NCBI GenBank assembly: GCA_007844125.1
Contig: CM017567.1
Coordinates: forward strand, 8,786,712 to 8,850,711
Source of the DNA: Sinonovacula constricta
Lineage: Eukaryota; Mollusca; Bivalvia; Cardiida; Solecurtidae
Reading direction: 5' to 3'
Length of the DNA: 64,000 nucleotides
Shown here: in pieces, positions 48,814-58,464 of the stretch
Numbering within the stretch: position 1 is the stretch's first letter
Layout: the number at the start of each line of letters is the position of its first letter
Notes under the pieces: generated by a model
Told to the model about the DNA's origin: nothing
Database searches by the model: none
Seen by the model: only the letters and a program-made list of their open reading frames with translations
Position numbers and translations under genes: made by a program

Positions 48814-51800
48814 TTAAGCCATTAGTTTCGGACAGGACTGAGCCGCATCCTTCCATGGCCAGTAACGTTGGCAGCAACAACCCCTCGGGATTCTCTGGAG
48901 ACGATACTCTATCGACCAACCGTTCTCAGATGATATGCAAATCATAGGCATGAATACCGACCTGGAAAACAGTTAAAATAATATCATCCTCCTCATCACC
49001 ATCCTCACCACCCGCACCATCCTCATATTCCTTTTCCTCCTTATTGTCATTAGCAGCAGGATCACCAGCATCATAATCGCCATAATCGTCATATTCATCA
49101 TCGTCATCAACACCATCGTCATGATGACATCATCCTCATTGCCATCATTCGAACCTTCTTTTCGAGATTTATATTATTTCGAAATGATTTACAAGTGAGG
49201 CAGACGTATTGCTTTCACTGTGTGAAGCTGCTACACACAAATATACGCCAGTATAAGCAAATGTGACTAAAATAACAGGCTTCACATTAAAACATGAAGA
49301 AATGTGCCAATCCAGTTACATGGAACAAACCTGTATTCTGGCGCGCATCGGAAGAAGAAATGCCAGTAGTCCCAGTACTTGTGCACGTGACAATATCGGC
49401 TGTTGAAAAAAATATAAATACCAACAATTTAGATCAGATGTCAGATATATTAGAAAGAACACCAACGACAGCAACAAAAACATAACAAAAAATATACTCA
49501 TTTAAACAAATTAGTATAACGAATTTCATTTACCAGCGAATTATGTTGCTTATTAATTAAAGAAACATCTCGTCTGCTGTTAAAACTTAGATTATTGCAT
49601 TTTAAGATATAGGTTTAGAGCATTTTATATGGCGAAATTTCAGTAAAAATAATAAGCAGAGAATAATAAAATGAACATGAACAAGAACTGGTGCTCTGAA
49701 TTTTTTTACAAGCAATTTAAACTGGTTTAATTTATAAAGAAGTGATTAACTGTAAGGTTAGCAACCGCTGTGCTTACTAATACATGTGCTACTTACAAAA
49801 TGCAGCTGGTGACCCAGTAGCTATAGATGGAGAAGCAGTATTTCTTCTGCCCGGGAAACAGGAAGACCCATTGCCAGTAGCGAATGTACATCCAGCGATG
49901 TGGACACACAGGGCGGTACAGCTTTTCCATGACGTAACTCAATCAGATAAATAAAACAGATGCAAACTATACAATGCGTTTTTCGTTTTAAAACTCATGA
50001 AAATTGTGGAAATAATTATATCTTTGCAATAAGGTAAGCAATGCTTAATTTATACAACAATTGAACTGATCCGTCATTTCAGTCAATATAACCAGGCAAC
50101 ATTTTGACCTTTAAATATAATTTATTTTAACCCTGATATATTTGTAAAATCTCGTTAAGATCAACCTACAAAATAATGAATTGGTAGAATATACTTATAT
50201 CAACTAAAAGCTAAAACAAATTTAAATCCTTCTTTTGATAAATCCCAGAAAAGTATTTCGGTTATTGAGGAGACGACGTAGCCAAAACTGACGTAGTATT
50301 GTATAAACAACGTACAACTGTCTGCTCTATATGTTTTTATGTCATCTTGACAATCATCAACTTTGGCTGACTTTGTTACCTTTGTGAAAATATTGTAGTC
50401 AAACTCAGTATTTAAATATTGCTTGTTGCAAAAATAACGGATACGCAATTAATATTCGCAATAAAATCTACAGAAACGTTAATTAACATAATATGACTTC
50501 ACGTATGAACTAAATATGTACTAGCATATTATGCTGTTGAATACCTGCGACGTAATTTAAGATCATATCACATAATAGTTCAACATTTAAAATAAAGCAG
50601 AAAATGTCACAATTCGCCACGGAATCAGCACCAATAAGACGATATATAATGTTAATACACATACAGCGTACACAACATAATAGTTTTGTTTTGTTTTTGA
50701 AATACATCGCAGGATATCTTATGATCATTATAGCGAAGTCCAGCTATTGGAGTGGAGAAAGACCCAAAACAAATGCCTTGGTAGAACCACCGGCGCAACG
50801 CAGGTCAGCTGGAAGACTTTCCCACATTATGTCCTTGGAACCGAACGGGCTTCGAACCCACGCAGTGCAAGGCTAAGCGGTCGGAGAAGTTACAAGCCAC
50901 TCTTACACTATGCTTCTGGCGACCCCTACACACAACATGATAGAGGACACATATGACAAAATTGGGAACCGTAATTGTCAAGATAAACTATTTTAGTTAC
51001 GGTTCATTTAACGTGGTTCCATCAAGCCTGGCTGCTTCATCTTCACCGATATTTATTTTATCCCTTATCTCAGATAAGGTTTTGTCAGACATAACCATTT
51101 CGTCTATGTGAGCTCGCAGCTCGTCGCTGGAATTAAAAATTGAATAGGTTGATTAAAGTGACAGTTGATATCTGTCTAAATCAACACTTAGGATCTTTTG
51201 CAAAATAGCCATTTTTAGTTTATTAATGTCTTAACCTATAGCCTTATATATTTTTTAAATAATACAACTTACTGCTGTTTGCTTACAATTTCAAAGCAAA
51301 ACAGTAAAAATGTAAAACTACGGAGAAAATCGCTATAGCGTACGCTATGTTTGGCCAATAAATGGAATACTTTATTTATAAATGCATACATGTGGTTTAT
51401 TTTTAAAACGTTTCAAACATAATTTACTTTCGTTAACTTTATGGGAAGACAGTTTATAATAAACTCCATAAATAAATGCAATATAAGCAAGAAAGTTTCT
51501 AAATAATATAAATACATTTTCAGTCAAGGAATATCCAAAGCTACATGGATGAGGAAGTATTACGTTGAATTGCATCATTTATTCATGCTTTTATAAACTA
51601 ATACGCAAAAGTTGTATCGTCAAGTCATCAACAATCAATTTATGTTATGCACACCACTCCATTTCTGTGCGACAGAGCGTCAGTAATGCCATTTGTTTCA
51701 AATGCTGCAAGAATGATAGCACAATGCATTTGGGAAAACTTACAAACAACGCCATTAGATAGCTTTCTCCAGTCAAATTGTTGAAATCAATTGTTGAGCC

Positions 51801-52847
51801 AGATACATGTCAGAGCGCATCCCAGGCCTTCTAGACATCAAAAGCTTACCGCGGGGAGTTTCCTGGTTTTAAACACATTTACCATTTTTGCATTACTAAC
51901 ATTTGAAAAAAGCTACAGTAAACCGTCTCTGCCTAGCGATCTAATTGCGGAATGATTAACTTCTCGTTATTCGTCTGGGCTGTGATAAAGGTTCAGATGC
52001 CCAACGGATGCTTAACGTTTTTCCGACTTACGCCAGTCACTTACACGCCAGCAACGCCTAGATTATCCATGATAGACTCGGAAGGAAAGATGTTCGCTTC
52101 TGCCAGCACGGTTGGATCAATGTTATACGGGTTACAGTCTGTACTCTGGGCCGAACACCAGCCCGGCAGGGAGAACAACAGCAGCATGACAACGACATCC
52201 TAATGGTGAATAACAATTTCTGCTAAGGTCCGGTTTTAATAAAATTTCAACACTAAGGCTACTTCGCAAAAAGTGGTCAGAATGAAGGAAAGAAGTTGTA
52301 TATCCAGATCAAAAGGTATCAGGCCATCACTTTACAGATCAGGACATAGCAGAACATAATGTCAAATAACAGATCAGAGAATAGAATCAGAAGATAATAG
52401 ATAAGACATCACAGATAAGAACATCACAGATCAGAATATAACAAAGAATTCCACATAATAAATCTTAACATTAAATAGATCAGAACAGCAAATGACATAA
52501 TATGACATAGCATAACAGATACTGACATAATCAAACACGGCAGATCAAAAATAACATAACATAACATGTCAGATCAGAAGATAACACAACATGACAGATC
52601 AGAAAAGATGGCATAAAATAACTAAATAATAAAATAAAGCAGTTCAGTTTAATAACTGAAAGCATGTCAAGACGTGCACATAGTATTGACTTACTCAGAT
52701 ATATACTAGTATATAGATATATCTCAGATAGATATATATAAATAATAAAAAACATGTTTATATGTTAACACACGAATTGTTATTACAATACATTATGCAA
52801 ACACTTTAAATCTAAAAAAAAAAAATGCCCACTACCTTGCAATCCAT
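48814..52847 (-). CDS. Gene C: secreted cysteine-rich protein, subfamily 1 (216 aa, six exons)
   Basis: Spliced CDS: 52836-52847, 52045-52199, 51001-51126, 49797-49937, 49331-49399, 48814-48961 on the minus strand, GT-AG throughout, same phases as A and B, ending TAA. The product starts MDCK-DVVVMLLLFSLPGWCSA (signal) then QSTDCNPYNIDPTVL. Exon 2 is 9 bp shorter and exon 4 is 42 bp shorter at its 5' side than in A/B; the acceptor appears to be an AG within ATTGAG that is exonic in A, and it keeps the frame exactly. This removes the Ala/Asp-rich linker. The core motifs VCPHRWMYIRYWQWVF, SYWVTSC, YCHVHKYWDYWHFFFRC, MPMIC and IPRGCCCQRYWPWK are retained, with 11 mature cysteines. Divergent neighbour E starts about 1.5 kb away. 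Function unknown to me. Confidence 0.86.
48975..49150. repeat. Degenerate CAT/CCT-rich microsatellite in intron 5 of gene C
   Basis: An imperfect trinucleotide tract (ATCATCCTCCTCATCACCAT and similar) in the same intron position as in A and B. Confidence 0.8.
50745..50945 (-). mobile_element. tRNA-derived SINE in intron 3 of gene C
   Basis: On the minus strand it begins GGGGTCGCCAGAAGC, with a B box GGGTTCGAAGCC (plus coordinates about 50848-50859). The body GTCAGCTGGAAGACTTTCCC matches the partial element at 9565-9660. The A box is degenerate. Confidence 0.6.
52320..52640. repeat. CAGATCAGAACATAAC-type minisatellite in intron 1 of gene C
   Basis: Irregular repeats of ACAGATCAGA and ACATAACATA units, the counterpart of the tract in intron 1 of gene B, with interruptions. 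A (TATATC/GATATA) palindromic stretch follows at about 52697-52745. Confidence 0.7.
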
Positions 52848-52934
52848 ATTGGCCCAAGTTGAAACTGATCTTGGTTCAAATGATCCGTTCTTTAAAGTTG
52901 TAAATAAATAACCCCCATTTAAAGAGTAAATCGA

Positions 52935-53045
52935 AAAAAGTAGTCCCGTCTTTCCGACCACCACGTGATCTATGCTTTGTAGCAACGTTGTGTGATTAAA
53001 TAAGGTACTTTGTTGTCGCCGTAAAGCTTTCTTTGAAGTCCTGGT
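52935..53045 (-). promoter_or_regulatory. Conserved upstream block of gene C (E-box CACGTG)
   Basis: Contains TCGAAAAAAGTAGTCCCGTC, CACGTGAT (52972-52979, about 125 bp upstream of the ATG), GTAGCAACGTTGTGTGATT and ACTTTGTTGTCGCCGTAAAG, all matching the blocks upstream of A and B. The TTATTACGCAGC part found in A and B is missing here. A TTATTTATTTA element near 52905-52915 on the minus strand may serve as TATA box. Confidence 0.55.
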
Positions 53046-54355
53046 CTTTCTTTCAGTAAATGTTTCTAAACTTATAATTTGCACAAAATGCACTTAATAA
53101 CTAACCGTTTATTGATTCTTGAGTTCAAACTAGGGTTCCAAGTAGTCGTTTGTTGAGTTTTTCGTCCCAGCAGGTGTTCAATTATTCGGAGACAGAAAAA
53201 GCAGTGCAGCTTTTGCTTTGAAGAGCAAAGTTTGAACACCTGATAGGACAATAACCATGACACGAAATTATCTAATATTTACTTAAACAAGGGATCTTCT
53301 CATACCTGGAGCGATTGCGATCCAAGGCCCGCTTTAAAAGTGCTCGGGACAAAGTCTGATGTAATTTTTATATCTGCTTCTGAAAATACATTGTAAGGTA
53401 GATTTCTCTCTCTACACATAACAAAAATATCTTCAATTGATGAAAATGCATTGTCAATGGGAAAAAACAATTTGGAATTTACTGATCGTTTAGTATCAAA
53501 ATATCAAGCAAAAATATAGGAATCATACGTTTATAAACATATAAACTGACAATAAACTTAATACCTTCTAGGTAAAAGCTAAACATATATTTAATACAAA
53601 TATAATTTAAAAAAAATGTTGATTTAAGGCATTTAATGTGCCAGTCTAAATTAAGACTTCGGTAACTCTCTAGCTCAATCTTCTTAAAAGTCGTATCTGA
53701 CAGTTTTGATGTAAAACCTTCTTACCCCTGTTGTGCCGAATTTGGTCATTATATCTGCATCAATTTAATCAGGTGATCAAGGTTTGAACCGTTCTTAAAT
53801 TGTAAGTACAAATCGTGAGAAAAAATAGCTCTAAACATTACAAATTTATATATAAGCACGAGAGAACTGTGCATAGTAGCAAAGATGCTTCAGTTTTCAC
53901 AGAAATGAATGGCACTAACACAACATTTTGCAGTATATTTAATGTATTTGATTGTTTGAGAAGGAAATTCTAGTCCAAACAGTAGGATACCACCTGTTTA
54001 CATATGATAATAGCATTGGTTTTGTATCTGACATCTGTAAGATTATAAGCATGCGAACCTATGCACTTTCTCAACAGTAGACAACCACGATATTAACAGA
54101 AGACGAATTTACGTACATCTGTGGCATCCAATATCGATTTGTAATAACGGTTGAAATTACGAAATGCTCAATTTTCAAAACCATGAGTAGAATTATGCAT
54201 TCTGAGTGACTTAAGTGTATGTATATATGTGTATATACCATATAAGTTTATAGGTCAATAACAATGGTTCAGCTACATACATAATATTACAGAAGTTTAA
54301 AAAACATACTTTGTATAGTCTGTCAAAATGAAATTGCATGGTTAGTTCTTGATGT
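53046..54355. other. Intergenic between divergent genes C and E
   Basis: AT-rich with no supported gene. Open frames at 53072-53263 and 54211-54537 (minus) lack family support, and the latter overlaps the conserved E promoter block. Confidence 0.5.
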
Positions 54356-54356
54356 G

Positions 54357-54540
54357 CGTACAGTATTATAAATAATGGGGGTTTAGGTGCAGCTAAACGC
54401 ACAGATGAAGTGTTCACGGGTCCATTTTCCGTTTTAGCTATTTGTAAGGTAACGCTTTTAAATTTTGTCAATTCTTTACTTAAGAACTGAATACATAATT
54501 GGTCTATTTTTTGGTATGTATTCACTGATGAATGCATGTT
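54357..54540 (+). promoter_or_regulatory. Conserved upstream block of gene E (TATA-containing)
   Basis: Matches the D upstream block: CAGTATTATAAATAAT (TATA-like, 54361-54376), GGTGCAGCTAAACGCACAGA, TGAAGTGTTCACGGG, GTAACGCTT and TTTTTTGGTATGTATTCAC. The TATA-like motif lies about 435 bp before the first identified exon. The TTTTTTG/GTATGT string could be a donor site of an untranslated or very short first exon, which would fit the missing start codon, but I could not confirm an ATG. Confidence 0.5.
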
Positions 54541-54556
54541 TATTGACTGACATTAC

Positions 54557-54612
54557 ACTTATAAACACTTATAAAGCATGGATAAAATACTGATGTTGAC
54601 GCATAAAACATA
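54557..54612 (+). repeat. Single satellite-like monomer at the E locus
   Basis: ACTTATAAAGCATGGATAAA followed by ATACTGATGTTGACGCA and TAAAACATAA matches the 41-bp satellite monomer of the D locus (CACCTATAAAACATAGCTGA, CATACTGATGTTGAGACAGT). It lies in the same relative place, between the conserved promoter block and the first identified coding exon. Confidence 0.6.
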
Positions 54613-54805
54613 AACGCATATAGACACAGACATAATTAATTTAATTTTTTGTTTAGTCGTTTCCTGTATCAATAATCAATATTAGTGTGTTAATACAACT
54701 TTGATCTTTGTTTTTGTGCAGGGGTGGGGTGGGGTCTTATATTGTTTCTACTTATAATATGATTGTTTTTTTAAATTCAGAATTAAACCAGATGTTTCTG
54801 TTTAG

Positions 54806-57800
54806 CTTCTTTATATGCTCTTGGTGTCTCTGAGCGGGTCCTGTGTAGAATTGCAGTTCTGCCCTGCACCGACTATAATCCCTACATCACTGCACATTGA
54901 CCAGGACTTTCCCAGGTAAGTACTTTACCGCAATTCTTCTCCATTCTCCACTCGGATTGGTTGTGAGCTAAACACGGCTTAAATTGTTGAACAGCGTCAA
55001 GATGCTGTGTATTCTCCTGCTGAAAGAAAACATATTCTTTTTATCGAGATTGTGTTCCCATATCACTGATTCAAAAAATGATTAAGCTTCAACAAGGCTT
55101 TGCTAAAAACATAGGCAAAGTGGATTAAAAGCGACCTAGTCGCAATAAAATCAGCGATAACTTACCTGTTATGGTATTTACATAGACACTAGTTATTGTG
55201 ATGATGCAGAGGTAAAACCTTAAATTCCCATTGAAGAAAAAAGTGATAGTAAAAAGTTAAAATATGCAGAAGGGTTGGTTGCATTTTCCCGTTGTATGTA
55301 CGTTCATCAAAACAGCCCTCAAATACATGTAACAATAGTTTATTCAAGTTTTAAGGAATTTGGTCATAATTTTTGAATTTATAATTTACTAATGCTATAT
55401 TTGTTTGAAGGTTAAAACAGTAAAGTATTTAAAAGAAAATTCATTCATGGAATCCAGCTTATCAAATTGAGCATACTTGTTAGACGTTTTAATTCGCATG
55501 GTTTACCAAAACCGTACCACTGTGTCCCCTTCCCAGCGGGTTGACGCTAAGGACTTTTTTTCTTGCTTCACTCATATTGTATATGTCATTGTATATCATT
55601 CTCTGTTAAGCAGAGGAGAAGTCGAGTCTGCATGGCGCGACGTGGTGCCTGGTATATTGGAATATTTAACAGCAAAGGAAAAGGCCCTCTTCATTGCGTT
55701 AAAGTAAGAAAATAGTATAAGCTCCTCCACCGATGATTTATATAATGCTTAAAATATATTTTATATGACAGTAGGTATGGAAAATATAAATATAACGCTT
55801 ATTCGTCATGCACTCTTATTTCTGCATTAATTAAACTGCAATTATTTTCACGTATTGATGGTTGCATAATAATTATTAGTGCACGTTTAAAGAAAATCAA
55901 CAAACTAGAGAATTACAGGGTAAATTAATTAATACTAGTTAACGTTTAACAAACTAACCATATTGTGTAAGATACATATATTTTATGAGGGACACAATTT
56001 AAGTAATTACATTACATAGTAAATTGGCAGCAACAAAGTGCAGTTGAATTTATACATCTGTCATTGAACGTCAGGTACGATGTTTTCTTCTGGACATTCA
56101 TTCGTTTAACTGTTGTCACTTTGGTACAAGTTTAATTATCATTTCTTTTATTCAATAGATAATGGTGTCTGCCAAATATTTAAATCAAACGTTTGAAAAA
56201 GGTAATACTTGTAAAATGTAAAAATCCAAAATATTGAAACGGTCTGTTTCGTGTTTCTCTACCAGCAATAAGTCATAAAACTATATACATTTTCATTGTA
56301 GAGAAGATGGAATGGCCGCGAGACCATATCCCGACTGCTTGGAAGTCCCTATATGTAAAGGTCAAACAGATGTCATACAGAACTGGCGGGTCAGGGGTCA
56401 CAACTGCTGGGTCATAGAGCCCATCTACTGGGTCACGTGTCTCGAGTAAGATCTGTTTTACGTAAATATCGACATCCAGATAGTTTTCGAGGTCACGTGT
56501 TCCTGCTTATATTTCAGTCCGAATTGCTTGCATCCTCACAAGCAGTGTGAATGCTTTTTGCTGTTAACTGTGATACCTTGTGGGGAAGGTCATACAAATA
56601 TTAGTCGCATTTGCTGCACACGGACTAACTGTTCTTACTACACTGTCATTGGTCAACAATACACTTTTCCAACACCTTCCCTAAGACAACAGAATAGAGC
56701 ATGTGGCTGTGCCCAGTCCGGAAGACCAACACCATGGCAACTACACATTCTCAACACATTAGCCTTCCGCATTTATCCAGATAGACACGTGGTGTTGACA
56801 CATTGCAATTTTCCATGTCTTTACAAACTACTGCATGGATTCATTTCAAACTTCGTATATGGGTATCTTGTGAATTGTAGAAGTGCAGTGCACAAGCATT
56901 ATAACGTAGCCAGATTCATTTTTATTGTTTTCATTTTTTTCGAAAAATAACTTGAAACTACACAACTCTTTTATTTCAAACTTGCTTGCTAGTAACGAGA
57001 CGAAGCCGCGAATACGAGGTTTAACAGCACCACCATTATTTATCTTCGTAAGTTTACTTCCCTTCTCCGATTAATATCGTGACACTATTAAATAGAATCA
57101 AGTACAACTTAATGTACGTACCGTGATGAATACGAAGTGCTTGTACTACCGTTATAACTCTGTCTGTCTCATTTTTGTTGTGCCTCCCTTCATTTTGTCT
57201 GGCCCGCAAGTCCAAAATTAAATGTGTTAATAATTTAACGACAAGTAGGATCTCAAACATGGAAATAGATTATGTGCAAATTTTAAGTAGGATCCATAAT
57301 CTTAAAACACTTATACTATTTTTATATTTGTGCGTAACAGAATGCATTTGCAGCGTTGCTGACTTCATATTTCTCCCCGAGGAGCAAGCAAAACCTTTAG
57401 CATTCTAGATGAGCATTTGCATACGTTTTAGTTACAACCTTGGTTCCCTTCAAGGCCAATAAAAATAAACATCGTTGAACACATAATAATAACTGGACCT
57501 CGCAATATGGATATGGTCATAATTGCGTAGGCTTGCTGTAACAAAAGCCAACACACATGGAAATTTGCTTCTCTTGCCTTAGCTTGAATCACAAAGGCAT
57601 TTATATTGACTGGGTGACCCTGTGTCAAGAAAGCTTGAGTCTAAAAGCATGTAAGGAGTTTTCACAAGTAGAGTCATTTAAGGCAACTTTTTCTGAGACA
57701 ATTGACCTTTCTGCATTCATGTGATAAGTGTTTCTCCCCACCAGTCCGGTCCCAGATTTCCAGTGTGAGGTGCCGACAGAGGGCACTGGTTACCAATGCC

Positions 57801-58464
57801 AGCAGCTGTACCACATGCAGAAGGTCTGGGTCTACTGTAGAGACGTGAAACCATGTATTCAATCTATGTCCGTCAACGTCTCATTTGCATGTGGAGGTAG
57901 GTTTGCGCTTCTTTCTTCGGGGCTGAGTTTCTAACGAAGAACAAACTTATGGAATGTATGCAATACATCTAACAGTAGTTCCAGCTAAGAAGCTGTGTGA
58001 CTATATGCAAGTCAAGTTTGTTTTCACAATAATACACAATATTCAAAAGCAAGTACAAAAAGTTATGTTCCCTTTTGTCTAGTTACATTTGCACATGCAT
58101 ATCGCAAATTCTATGTTTATGAAATATTTTTGGCATTATTCGGCAGTGTAAGATCCCAGATATGTATCAGAGAACCACAGACACACAAGAGACGAAGATA
58201 CATATATCGGTTTGAATAGGACAAGAGTCCACAACTTTAAGTTGAATGTCGCTATCAAAGATAAATAAGTAGCATTTCAAGGAATGGTTGTTAAAGTATA
58301 TTTTAGATAAACATATTTGTTATTTTCTTTCCTTCTCACCTTTCAGATAAACAAAATTTTATTTACCCGCCGATGATTGACCAGTCGAGGATATGCTAAT
58401 ATACCTGTATGTTTCTTTCATTTTGTATCCTTCAGCTGTAGGCTACGACTGCACCAGTCTGTGA
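54806..58464 (+). CDS. Gene E: secreted cysteine-rich protein, subfamily 2 (5' partial, 174 aa seen)
   Basis: Exons 54806-54915, 55614-55703, 56302-56445, 57745-57896, 58436-58464, all GT-AG with phases 2, 2, 2, 1, ending TGA. The exon sizes equal those of D except the first (110 versus 119 bp). It reads LLYMLLVSLSGSCVELQFCP, then APTIIPTSLHIDQDFP, a helical stretch EYLTAKEKALFIALK and the Cys-rich domain PYPDCLEVPIC, NWRVRGHNCWVIEPIYWVTC, FQCEVPTEGTGYQCQQLYHM, VWVYC, VNVSFACG, GYDCTSL. It has one more cysteine than D (KPCIQS versus TPPIRS). An internal Met (LLYMLLVSL) could start translation but would leave a very short signal peptide; an upstream first exon is more likely. It is divergently oriented to C. 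Role unknown; a cystine-knot ligand is a tentative idea. Confidence 0.8.
56580..56850 (+). other. Conserved segment in intron 4 of gene E
   Basis: Counterpart of 23690-23900 in gene D intron 4. Shared ends are CATTGGTCA and GTGTTGACACATTGCAATTT. The frame over 56528-56950 is open for 140 codons, but D does not preserve it, so it is probably non-coding. Confidence 0.4.

Noticed and set aside
56528..56950. 140-aa plus-strand ORF in gene E intron 4
   Set aside because: The paralogous segment in D intron 4 keeps DNA similarity but not the frame, so it is better explained as conserved intron sequence.
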